Positions 44,547 to 55,403 of a DNA stretch of 64,000 nucleotides are shown one piece after another. The DNA comes from Cutaneotrichosporon cavernicola (lineage: Eukaryota; Basidiomycota; Tremellomycetes; Trichosporonales; Trichosporonaceae), in the NCBI RefSeq assembly GCF_030864355.1, contig NC_083397.1, positions 1,674,001 to 1,738,000 on the forward strand, given 5' to 3'. A program made the position numbers and the translations under genes. The notes under the pieces are model-generated. The model was given only the letters and a program-made list of their open reading frames with translations. It did not search any database and was not told the DNA's origin. The first letter of the stretch is position 1. Every line of letters starts with the position of its first letter.

Positions 44547-45610
44547 TTTTTGTTAGAGTCCTCGTCCTCGCGAGCGACTGGCTCCAGGCCAGAAATGAGG
44601 GATGATTGAGAACGGAAGAAGAGTTGTCTCTACCTCTAGTTGTGAGTTGAGTGGGTTGGCGTCAACTTCGAGAGACCTCCACTCGTCATAGATTAACGGA
44701 AACAAATTTATTAGTAGGTGTTGTAATCTAGGACCGGGACAACACCACCTTAGTCTCTGGATGACGCAGTGACATTGGCATCAACACTGACTCCTATGAT
44801 TTTACCAACAGAGACGACCCCAGGACGGCGAGCCTTAAGAGGAACAAAAAGCCCTTACAGTCCTTACAGTGTCAGGGCTTCCAACATGCTGCTCAAAAGC
44901 ACTCCGCTTGGGACCGACAATGGAGATCGAGTACGACCAGGACTTCCCTCCACGGATGTCGCCGACTATGGTCGTTCTAAGAACACTCCCAACGGCCCAG
45001 TGAAGCGAGTTGCCAAGCCAGTGCCCACCCTAATCAAGCGCCCCCGATTTCTTCTAAGACAAGGCCTCACCTGATCGTCCAGACCAAAGCCAACTGCAGT
45101 ACAGTGTCAAGGACACTGAGCCTTGGCGCGTCCGTGCAATCGCAGTACGCTGGGTTAGCACCTGGTCATTGCTCGGCCACACCCTCAGCCTTCTGGACCG
45201 GGATATGATAGCTAACCTCCTGCTTAACGCACGAGTACCTCGAGCCTGATGCGCGGCTTCGCGTCCGTCTGTTCCCGCAGCAGCGTCGCTGTACCCATAC
45301 CCACCTGGAGGGACATGTACGATTAATTAATGCCCTCGGCACTAACAGGCAAACTCCTGGCCCAGCCTAGCAGCTGCCCGCGAGTGTGACGACATTCTAT
45401 GAACCTCGTGCGAAAATTGGCGGAGTACGGCATGAAGTCGAGGTCGTCGATCTGACGTGCTCCGTTTCTCTAACTTTACCTATCTTGCTCTTTATGTCAA
45501 TGTCGTTTCACCCGTTGGGATCGCCTCCTATTTAGCGTCCTTATCGTAAACTCTCTCGCGACGCGTGGGCGACGCCGAGATGGCTGAGATGAATACGCAC
45601 TTTCTGAGCC
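44547..45610. other. Intergenic region
   Basis: Between the TFB2 gene start and the tRNA gene. A 101-codon frame (44769-45074) has no recognisable features or splice context and is not called. Upstream A/B-box-independent elements of the tRNA cannot be seen. Confidence 0.5.
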
Positions 45611-45701
45611 ACGGCGATCGTCTAGTGGTTAGGATTGACGCTTCCCAGGTGCAACAGCTCCGAGACAGCGTTAGACGTGGGTTCGAACCCCGCTCGCCGT
45701 A
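45611..45701 (+). tRNA. tRNA-Gly(CCC) with 19-nt intron
   Basis: Cloverleaf: acceptor ACGGCGA pairs TCGCCGT (7 bp) with discriminator A; D arm GTCT/GGAT with loop AGTGGTTA (A box); anticodon stem GACGC/GCGTT with loop TTCCCA-intron-A; variable loop AGACG; T arm GTGGG/CCCGC with loop TTCGAAC (B box GGTTCGAACCC). The intron is 45648-45666, one base 3' of the anticodon as in nuclear tRNAs. Anticodon reads CCC at 45644-45646. A one-base shift of the stem would read TCC, also glycine. CCA is not encoded, as expected. Confidence 0.8.
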
Positions 45702-45708
45702 GATTCCG

Positions 45709-45713
45709 TTTTT
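45709..45713 (+). terminator. RNA polymerase III terminator (T5)
   Basis: TTTTT begins 7 nt after the tRNA 3' end, the usual Pol III stop signal. Confidence 0.75.
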
Positions 45714-45856
45714 GGTGCCATGGCAACAAAGCCGTTATCTCTCTTTGAATGTCTGAGCGCGTCAATGTACGTGGTGTGGCTCTTCCTTCCCTTATTCCTT
45801 CTTATCAATTCGTCATCTGTCATTATCCCTTCCTATCAAGAACCAGCATTCCCGCA

Positions 45857-46498
45857 ATGCCCACGAAGCGCCCGGCCCCTTCGGGCTGCCAGTCCAGTTG
45901 GACAGAACAGGCGACGTCACAGGCTGTTTCGAACTGGAAGGCCGTGAGTCTCGAGCGTAACATGGGCCCACCCACGCCTTCAATTCGCCTTCCATCCGCC
46001 TTCCATCCGCTATCCTTCCGTCTGATAGACAGGCATGTACACCCTGGACAACGTGCGCACACTCGCGCTCAAACTCCTCCCACCCACGCCAACCTGAGTG
46101 ACTGAAAGTCCCGAGCTCGCTGGATCTTCTCAGCTCTAAACATCCCCACGTTGACCTTGCACAGACGACGAGGACATGGCACAAATGGCCTACATCTGCG
46201 TCCTCGATCTGCGAATACGGTTGAGAACGCGGTCGTCGGCGGTGTTGCCGATGTTTCCAAGTTGCCCATCTACTGGGATCGTGTGGAACGTGATCTCAAA
46301 CCGATACTGGCCCGTAACTGTTGGCTCAAGCAATGGCTCATCGACGACGCCGCCCAGCTCGGCGCGGTGGTGGCCAACATTGTGGTGGCGTGGACGGCCT
46401 TAGTGCCATGCTGGTGGACGAATAAAGGAGGAGTGACAGAAGGTAAAGCAAGACTGAATATTGTTGTTGAGTGTACTCCTCGTACACTTATCAGTTGA
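45857..46498 (+). CDS. Unrecognised small protein (tentative three-exon model)
   Basis: Not recognised. Model 45857-45943, 46033-46097 and 46165-46498 gives 161 aa in a consistent frame. It starts MPTKRPAPSGCQSSWTEQAT. The third exon has the most protein-like stretch: ENAVVGGVADVSKLPIYWDR, then DLKPILARNCWLKQWLID and AQLGAVVANIVVAW, suggesting helices and one hydrophobic segment. The middle exon in the alternative frame (MYTLDNVRTLALKLLPPTP) also looks protein-like, so the exon structure may be wrong. Confidence 0.4.
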
Positions 46499-46720
46499 AT
46501 ATTGATGTTGTGTAGCGTAGATCAGGATGTGACAGTGTACAGCACAGTAGTGTGCAGGAGATGGCGAACCAAGAACAGGCGTGTTTCAAAAGATGAACCT
46601 TGTCAGATCCAGTTGAGAAAAATGCCTCCGCTCCGGTATTTGGACCAACCTCCACCGCTCATTCTTTCGTTTCTGACCCTCATCCATCATCCGTCTTCCA
46701 CCTTCCTTAACACATCCGCC

Positions 46721-48559
46721 ATGGCAGATCGCACAGATGGACGTTTCAAGGACAAGGAGGCAGCGAGCATCAAAGCGACAAAGTTTCCCGCGCACTTCAG
46801 CGAGCGGGTCGATCTGCGCAAGGTCAACATTAGCGTGCTGCGCCCTTGGATCGCCAAGCGCCTGATCGAGCTGATGCGCGTGGAGGACGACGTTGTTGTC
46901 GAGTATGTGTACAGCATGCTGGAGGACAAGGACAAGCCGGTGAGTGCAGAGAGTTGGAAAGGTGGACGGATGGTTGGCTGGGATTGATGTGGGCGCGGCT
47001 TCACTGATGCCTGGGGGAGAGGGCGACAAGGGGAGCAATAGGGAGAGCCTTTGGAGGCCGTCCCCTCTAGGCGAACCTTACGTGATGGCCGGCACTGAAG
47101 AGGCGAGGATGGTTGCGAGTATCGTGAACAATTCAATTAATTGAACATAACGTCCGCTAACATCAGCTCCCCGACCCCAAGAAGATGCAGGTTAACCTTG
47201 TCGGGTTCATGGACAAGTACGGTGCTGCGGCTTTCATGGACGAGCTGTGGAAGTTGCTCCTGAGCGCGCAGGCGACGGTTGGCGGCGTGCCGGCGGAGGT
47301 GAGCTTTCCTGCCCGGGATTGAAGCTGACATCAGTTCATCGAGGCCAAGAAGCAGGAGATCGAGGCGGCGCGTGCTGGAAATGTAGCCAGCGGCGACCTC
47401 GAGGGCCAGATGCGTGCGCGATCTGACGCCCTCGCCGAGCGCGACGGAGGACGGGTGAGTGTCCGAGTTTGAAACCCGGATGTGGTGGACGGCGCGCAAT
47501 GGCGCGTGGTCATGTCCGCGGTACGCCGGCTCGTGGTGTCACCGGGCTGATTCATGCGAATGCCGGAGAAGCAGAAGATTCTCAGCGTCGCGGCAAGCAG
47601 CCCGTTTTGAAACGTCCAGAGTTCCGTGGCTGCCGGGGAAGGCTTCCGAAGCACTCTGATAGCCGAATGCGGACAGAGCTGACATACAGGGCGGGTACGG
47701 ACACGACAGTGGGCGAAGCTGGGAGCCGCGTGGAGGCCGTGGCCGCGGCGACCGTGGGTATGGCGGCGGCGGTGGCGATAGAGGATGGGAACCGCGTCGC
47801 GGAGGATGGGGAGGGGGCGGTGGTGGCGGTGGTGGCGGCTACGGACGCGAACGCGACAGCGGGTGGGGTGGGCGCGGCGGGCAGAGGGATGGCGGCTATG
47901 GGCAGCGGGATAGCGGTTATGAGCGGGAGAGTGGCTACGGACAGAGGGACTATGGAAGGGGTCGCGAGCGCGAGCGCTCCCCACCGCGGAGGAGGTCGCC
48001 AAGCCCTCGGAGGCGCGAGGACCCTCCGCTTCGCTCTTCTCCGCGCCGTCAATTGGACGTGCCCGTCAAGCGTGAGCATAGCCCCATTGACCGGGATGTG
48101 CGCCGACGCCGTGAGCGTGAAGACACTCCTCCTCGCCGCGCTCGTGATGATACACCACCGCGCCGTGCTCGGGACGATGTTCCGCTGCGTCGTGCACGTG
48201 ACGACACCCCTCCTCGCCATGCACGCGAGGATACGCCTCCTCGCCGGACGCGTGATGACACCCGGCGCCAAAATGATGACTCGACGCCCCAGCGCCGTGG
48301 TGGTGGGGACGACGACACGCCTCCTCGACGTGCGACGCGTAATGATGACACGCCTCCCCGCAGGGCAGCACGCGATGACACGCCTCCGCGTAAGGCGACA
48401 CGCGATGACTCAACGCCTCCCCGTCGTCGTCGTGATTCTACTCCTCCTAACCGCGAACCTGAGCCTGAGCCGGAGCCGGCCGGTTCCCACTCGCCTGAGA
48501 AGCGCGCCGAGAAGAAGAAGAAGAAGGAGGACCCGTTGGCCAAGAGCCGCTGGGCATAG
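46721..48559 (+). CDS. PWI-domain SR-related splicing factor (SRRM1/SRm160-like)
   Basis: Four exons (46721-46939, 47167-47298, 47335-47454, 47690-48559), 446 aa. Residues 20-130 form a PWI domain: FPAHFSERVDLRKVNISVLRPWI begins it with the eponymous RPWI, then LIELMRVEDDVVVEYVYSML, PKKMQVNLVGFMDKY and FMDELWKLLLSAQ. PWI domains bind RNA/DNA in splicing factors. The tail is Gly/Arg-rich (GGRGRGDRGYGG), then SPPRRRSPSPRRRED, then about nine copies of a 10-12-residue DDTPPRRAR-type repeat, ending in a Lys cluster and SRW. The repeated Thr-Pro sites suggest CDK/SRPK phosphorylation (inference). Nuclear. Confidence 0.88.
47455..47689 (+). other. 235-nt intron of the PWI gene
   Basis: GTGAGT...CTGACATACAG, one of the two longest in the gene. 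It separates the PWI-containing part from the Gly/Arg and DTPPRR tail, and it contains no in-frame extension, so alternative retention would truncate the tail. Confidence 0.6.
48110..48450 (+). repeat. Coding repeat array (DDTPPRRAR units)
   Basis: About nine imperfect 30-36-bp units inside the PWI gene, consensus GATGACACNCCNCCNCGNCG; unit length and sequence vary. Confidence 0.85.
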
Positions 48560-49239
48560 TGGATTTGTGTGGAAGCATGCATGTGCATTAGAGTGCGCGC
48601 GTGCGCGATAATCGGTGTTCTGGGTTTGCGAGTTTAGGCACGATCAGGGACTGAAACACGAAAGACGAGCGTGACATTTTTGGCTTTTGGTGCAGTGGCG
48701 TCAGCTTGCCCGACGTGCCGTGCCGTGCGGGCTCGGTTAGGGAGAGAGGTGAGTAGAGGGAAGATTGCGACGAGACCGGATCGCGTGTCGTGTGGGGGTA
48801 GATGAATGGCGATGAGGAGACAAAGGACGTTGTTGAGGTCATGTTTCTTTCCCATTGTGCTACTTGTGCATAAGAGAGAGAGTGTGTTTTGTGTTAAGAG
48901 AGAAGGGTTGTCGATTCGGAGAGTAATGGAGGAAGGGATGAGGCCCTTACACTCCCCTCTCAGCTCCCTTTGACCGCCCCGCTCAACCCGCAGCCACCCC
49001 CTCACCCCCTCACGCCCCTCATTTGAGACTGTTACCCTGAACCACATCCTCGTCGACTTGCATTCAGCCAAAGGACATGTTCATTCCATCATCCTTGTCT
49101 TCTCCTTTACTTGATTCTCCATTCTCAACTCTCAACTCCTCTCAACCCTCAACCTCTCAACCCCTCAACCTCTCAACCTCTCAACCTCTCACCTTCCCCT
49201 CCCTTCCCCTTCCTCCTCTCGCCTCAGCACCAAGGCACA
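48560..49239. other. Intergenic region; leader of MAPK gene
   Basis: The right end holds a long pyrimidine-rich leader with CTCAACC-type repeats (about 49122-49195) before the MAPK ATG. A 73-codon minus-strand frame (48634-48855) is listed separately. Confidence 0.5.
48634..48855 (-). CDS. Possible 73-aa small protein
   Basis: Single frame starting MGKKHDLNNVLCLLIAI with a short hydrophobic start and basic remainder ending VFRVSVPDRA. The ATG context (GCACAATGGG) and a TC-rich leader are good, but the body is not recognised and may be spliced differently. Weakly supported. Confidence 0.3.
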   Translation of the reverse strand: MGKKHDLNNVLCLLIAIHLPPHDTRSGLVAIFPLLTSLPNRARTARHVGQADATAPKAKNVTLVFRVSVPDRA

Positions 49240-50801
<1,562 letters not shown>

Positions 50802-51002
50802 ACGGCCGACCTCCTGCCCGCTGTACTCCTTGCAACGACGGTGCTGTGCACCACCCCACAACGCCCAATTTCAACGCAACTCTCGCTCAGCTCACGCCTC
50901 CATAATCGACATCTCGTATCTCCACGCTTTCCGTATGGTCGGGTACCGGCGCCGTAGAGCCGCGACCCGTTGTATGCATCAGAATACCCCCTTGCTCGGC
51001 TG

Positions 51003-53234
51003 TTAGTGAAAGTATCGTAATGACGCGACGCTAATGACGCTCATGAGAATGACACTAGATCCCAAGATGAATATACAACACTCTATTGACTGTCCTGACG
51101 CTGTAACTGGCGGGGGCTTGTAAACAGGGCACCAACAGTTGGTACTCGGGAGTGAACGTAGGAGGATGGAGAGAGTGCTGCCGCTGCTTCGAGAATGATG
51201 ACGTTGACGCATGTTAATTCGGCCTGAGGCCGACGAGGTTGGAATTGTGTCCGGGTACTGTGAATTAGCACCAAGCAGTTTGTGGTACGAGGCATGGCCC
51301 GCTGTGTACGCACCTGGAATGGTAGAGAAGTCGGGGTCGCCCTGTCGCGCATGATTGAGTACCTCATACTGGTGCTGAGTGTCAGAGCGGTCCGGATGTG
51401 TGGCTCGGCTGGCCGAGACAACTGGCAGCACCATGGTGGCAACAGTATGGCCACGCCACTCCGCCGTACTCACCCCGCACGAGTGACAAAGGCTCTGGGA
51501 GCCGTCCGGCCCGGTCAGCCACTCTAGTGACTGGGTCGTGTTGCAACCCGCGCAGCGGTAGACGTCGCGCGGCCCGGTGTGGATGTAGGGCCGCGGAGGG
51601 CCCGAACCCATGTTCACGCCTGGACGGGGAGGCGGTAGCCGGTTTGGGCCTACACTGGATGGCATGCCGTTGTTGTTGGTCTGCTTCAGCTTGACGTCCT
51701 GCTTCTTCATTAGCTCCTGTCGACGATCCCGGATTGCAGCCATCTCCTTGTCCGCCTCGGTCTGCTCAACACCAGGAGGCGCGTGACGGAACGTTGCGTC
51801 GAGACAGGGTTGCGAACTCTTTTCCAAGTCCCGTATGCAGTTGCGCACGATCACGGCCAGGCGTAATATACGGGTGTGGAGAAACGGGGGAGGGTGGGTC
51901 GGCGTCGGGTTCTCGCGGGACGCAGCGAACGGTTCGAGATATCGAATTATCTCCCCCAGATACGTCGAGAGCTGTCGTGTAAGCGTATGATCAGTACGAC
52001 GCTGTCTTACAAGATTCATCTCATTCTCGTATGTCAGGTTGCCCGCACGGCGCAGGTCGGCAAGAGATTCAGGCATCCCAGTGGTTGAGGTTGCCGTGGC
52101 GTGGTACTTGTTTAATGGAAGGGTCGAGATACCCTCGAGGCCGGACAAGAACGTGTCGGGTTCAACAACAAGGCTCCAGCCTTCCTGAGGTTGGCCGATG
52201 AGCAGAGGATCCGTTGGCGGTGCCATCTGAGAGGGTAGAGCGACTGGCAGCGGGTCATACATGGCGGTATTTGTTGACGGCGTGAAACCAAAGTCGACCA
52301 TATCGGGGAGGTTCAACTGCGAGTTGGCAGGACTGGGATCCGCGTTGTTCTGCGTCGATGGGGTGGGCTTGGCGATCGTGTGTGGGGGGATTGGTGGGCT
52401 GGATGTGGGCTGGCCCGCATCCGAGGGCTGCTTGTGTTCCGAACCAGACGCGCTCTCAGCGACGACTGGGCCTCCACCGTTGCGGTCCGCGGCCTGGTCG
52501 AGCTCGACAGAACCGAACGGCCACGGCGCGTTGCTGGCAAAGATGTTGGCCTCAACATGTGAAGGTAGTGGTGGCACGTTGACAGGATTCCACTCGTCTT
52601 GAACTCCGTTCCGCTGGGCCCCGCTGCCATCCATGATGGGTTGCCCTGTGGCGCTCGAGGTGGATCCAAAGAACGGGTAGGTGGGAGGCTTGAAGTCTTC
52701 ACTGCGGCCTGCTGAGCCGGTAGACGAGTGGTGCGCATGTCGCGAAACTTGTCCGCCAGTACCACCACCATTGGCGCCGTTGCTTGGTTGACCTCGCCCG
52801 CTGGCGTCTTGCCTGAAGCTTGGATAGCCATGAGGGAAGGTTGGTAGGGGCTGTGGATAGTCAAAGTTGCCGTAAGACATGGACGAGGGAGGTTGTGTTG
52901 GCGTTGGGCGCTGGGTGTGTGGGTGGTGATATGTCGAGTGTTGATGAGGTGGATGGGAGGGGAGGGAGGAGTAGGAAGATTGTTGTTGATGTTGTAGTGG
53001 TGACGGGAGGTGGGGAGGGCGCTGTTGCTGCGAGTGTGACGAAGGGTAATTGTTGAACTGGCCGGTCGAATAGCTAGGTCCGCCACCACCGCTGCCACTA
53101 GGGCCAATGTTGGATGTAGTGTAGGCTCCTGCTTGAGAAGAAGTTGGGTCACCTTGTCGAGGCAAGGGCAGGTACGAGCTGCCTGGGCTACTTGAGGACG
53201 AGGCGTCGTGGTGTGGTCTGTGGTAGGTGGCCAT
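51003..53234 (-). CDS. GATA-type zinc-finger transcription factor
   Basis: Open throughout 51003-53234 (743 codons). A C-X2-C-X18-C-X2-C finger, CAGCNTTQSLEWLTGPDGSQ-then-SLCHSCG, lies near residues 580-610, the 18-residue-loop (WC-2/plant-like) GATA class. The long N-terminal region is low complexity, rich in Ser, Pro, His and Gln. A helix around residues 380-470 (LADLRRAGNLTYENEMNLV, TLTRQLSTYLGEIIRYLEP) may dimerise. The sequence after CHSCG begins with a perfect GTGAGT donor and CTGACACTCAG acceptor about 120 nt later, so the true C-terminus is probably spliced and differs from the open frame (the last ~100 codons look non-coding). Target genes are unknown. The start ATG at 53234 follows an AT-rich leader. 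Confidence 0.75.
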   Translation of the reverse strand: MATYHRPHHDASSSSSPGSSYLPLPRQGDPTSSQAGAYTTSNIGPSGSGGGGPSYSTGQFNNYPSSHSQQQRPPHLPSPLQHQQQSSYSSLPSHPPHQHSTYHHPHTQRPTPTQPPSSMSYGNFDYPQPLPTFPHGYPSFRQDASGRGQPSNGANGGGTGGQVSRHAHHSSTGSAGRSEDFKPPTYPFFGSTSSATGQPIMDGSGAQRNGVQDEWNPVNVPPLPSHVEANIFASNAPWPFGSVELDQAADRNGGGPVVAESASGSEHKQPSDAGQPTSSPPIPPHTIAKPTPSTQNNADPSPANSQLNLPDMVDFGFTPSTNTAMYDPLPVALPSQMAPPTDPLLIGQPQEGWSLVVEPDTFLSGLEGISTLPLNKYHATATSTTGMPESLADLRRAGNLTYENEMNLVRQRRTDHTLTRQLSTYLGEIIRYLEPFAASRENPTPTHPPPFLHTRILRLAVIVRNCIRDLEKSSQPCLDATFRHAPPGVEQTEADKEMAAIRDRRQELMKKQDVKLKQTNNNGMPSSVGPNRLPPPRPGVNMGSGPPRPYIHTGPRDVYRCAGCNTTQSLEWLTGPDGSQSLCHSCGVSTAEWRGHTVATMVLPVVSASRATHPDRSDTQHQYEVLNHARQGDPDFSTIPGAYTAGHASYHKLLGANSQYPDTIPTSSASGRINMRQRHHSRSSGSTLSILLRSLPSTNCWCPVYKPPPVTASGQSIECCIFILGSSVILMSVISVASLRYFH

Positions 53235-53322
53235 TGATGGATAGCTGTTTGACTGGATTACAGCTATGGACGATCGTGAGAGAGGGAGGATGAATGTGTT
53301 GAATGTTGAATGCGTTGTTGGT

Positions 53323-53340
53323 GGGGGGGGGGGGGGGGGG
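53323..53340. repeat. Poly-G tract (18 nt)
   Basis: Uninterrupted G18, followed by TG7; an equal-length G18 run occurs at 57141-57158. Lengths may be unreliable in sequencing. Confidence 0.9.
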
Positions 53341-53599
53341 TGGGGGGGAGGGGAGGGAAGGTGAATAGTGAATGAGAATGAGGGGGTCCAAGGAGGAAGG
53401 AGGAAGGAGGGCAGAGGGGAGAGGGGGCAAGGTTGGCGACCAACTTGTTGTAATGGTCTATTACTTGAGTGGTTTAAAGTAATGACTTTGGATTACAGCA
53501 TAGGCTAGAAACAAACAGGCTTGCTTAGCTTCTCTGATCAAGAAGCTACCTGTGACTTGCTTTCTCTCCTCTCTCTCTCTCTTTCACTGTTGTGGGGAA

Positions 53600-53850
53600 A
53601 AGGTGGGAGGACTGGATAATCGATCGACTTGGGTGAAAAGCAGGGTAGTTAGGGAATGGGTAACAGGCAAGGCCCTTAGAACTAACGGGATTCGGCCTAA
53701 TAATTCAAAGGTCTCTAAAGCTTTCGACCAATTTGAATCTACCCAGTCTAGCCTTCTTTTTCGTGTAGCGCGATTGCAATCTATTCAAGGGCCGAAAGCG
53801 CAGCGAAACCCGAAATGCCAACGAGTGAGGGCGAGCACACTTGCACACTA
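53600..53850 (+). other. Possible mobile-element relic
   Basis: AT-richer than its surroundings. The plus frame encodes RTNGIRPNNSKVSKAFDQFE and VARLQSIQGPKAQRNP, which read like the end of a fungal transposase or CENP-B-type protein. No terminal repeats or complete gene; weak. Confidence 0.25.
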
Positions 53851-53884
53851 ACGCGGAATGAGAGTGATCAGAGGGATGACAGGA

Positions 53885-53936
53885 CTCGGGGCTCGGGGCT
53901 CGGGGCTCGGGGCTGGGGCTGGGGCTCGGGAGGCTC
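53885..53936. repeat. GGGGCTC/GGGGCT tandem array
   Basis: Five or more copies of a 7-bp GGGGCTC-like unit in tandem. Confidence 0.85.
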
Positions 53937-54279
53937 GGGCGACGACCGTACGGTGAGGATCACACCAAACGCTGTGTAACTTGCCAGGGTCGAGAGAAGT
54001 GTGGAGGTGGTGGTGGCTTGAGGACAACAGGCAATGTTGATGACGGTGATGACGGTATTGGTGGGGATATAGAAGGAGAGAAAGTCGCGACCCAGTGTCG
54101 AGCACGGGCTTGAGGGCTACAGTAGACGGCCCGAGGACTGTTCGGAACGAGGGCACGAGCACCGAGACAAGGGCGTCGCGGGTTTGTGCTACGGGTGAAG
54201 GGTTGACGGTATTGAAGAAGCGTCGAGTCTTCTGAACCGAATAACAAGAGGCTAGAGCGAGAGAGAGAGGGAGCGCGAG

Positions 54280-54282
<3 letters not shown>

Positions 54283-54317
<35 letters not shown>

Positions 54318-54365
54318 GTAGATATGGCCAGTGCGAAGGAGCTCAAAGGAGAAGTTACAGCGAGG

Positions 54366-54402
<37 letters not shown>
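54283..54402. repeat. (GA)n microsatellites
   Basis: Two GA dinucleotide tracts (about 54283-54314 and 54369-54402) within a purine-rich segment, followed by a G-rich stretch. Confidence 0.9.
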
Positions 54403-54406
<4 letters not shown>

Positions 54407-55403
54407 GGGGGGGGGAGAGAGAGGGAGGGAGATGGATGAAAGGGGAAATGAGGCAAGACGGTGTCGAGGGGAAGAGGGAAGATGAGTAAAGACATTGCCC
54501 AAATACATGACAAGCTCGTCTCCCACGCCTCTGCGCGTCGACACGACACGTCTGATGTTGTGGTTTCCTCTCTCCTCTCTCCCTTGTCCCCTTTGCCTGT
54601 TCCTTGTGCACAGCTCATTCTGTCATGGGCCTCATCGGCAGCCTCATGTCCTCACGCGTCCGCGTCCGATTCTTCCCAAGCCACCGCCCTTTCCGGTTCC
54701 TTTCCTTTCCTTTCCGCAGGCGTCTAGCGGCTGTCGTCTGTCGTCTGTGTAGACATGCCCTGGCATGCTGACATGCTGGCACGATGATGGTGGTATAACC
54801 GATGATATAAGCATGTTCCCCAGGCTCTGCGTTAATACGTTCCTGCAAATGATGACGCCTAGCATGCCTGGGACAATGTGGGCCGATGTTACTTTCAGGT
54901 TACCTGAATCGTCAGAGCTTTGAGAGCCTGAGGACTGGGGAATTTGGATTTGCCCACCACTCAACCCAATTCAAAGGCCTTTTGGTTGTTACTAGTTGAG
55001 ATTGATGATGTGGTTTACAAGGCAGTTCACACAGTTAGACACAGCCTCACATCCTCAAAACACAGAGGACAAATTTTGCAGGAGGCGATGCGTCGTCGAG
55101 CATGCATTCCAGCAACGGAGCCTGATGCAGTATGTAGTTGTCTCGTTGTCTCTGGTGAGCACCGCTGGGACAGTGTGGGGTATGTGGGAAACCTCAGGCA
55201 TTGTCTTCCTGACGCGTTGGGGAACGCTGGAGGCAGCATGAGATTGGAATCATTGTGTCTCTTGCCGTCAGACCGTGGAGCCAAAACTCAAACCACAGCA
55301 TTGGCCAAGCACCTCCACCAGGCACCTCCACTTGCGAAATGACGCCGGTTTTTTCATTGCCTCCACTCGCCATCCCATTTCATCTACAACAAGTCTTCTA
55401 GCT

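Larger units (their letters stand above)
53235..55403. other. Repeat-rich 2.2-kb intergenic region
   Basis: Contains an 18-nt G run, GGGGCTC repeats, two (GA)n tracts and a compositionally different AT-richer patch (53600-53850, separate entry). Apart from these no gene is supported; the long Ser/Leu-rich frames on the minus strand are translations of the GA tracts. Confidence 0.6.

Noticed and set aside
44769..45074. 101-codon plus-strand frame
   Set aside because: Low-information composition and no supporting context; likely chance.
47469..48611. 380-codon plus-strand frame overlapping the PWI gene
   Set aside because: It is a shifted frame across an intron and the DTPPRR exon; the true frame contains the PWI domain, RG-rich and repeat regions and ends with SRW.
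54252..54618. Leu/Ser-rich minus-strand frames near the GA tracts
   Set aside because: They are translations of (GA)n and poly-purine sequence in several frames.
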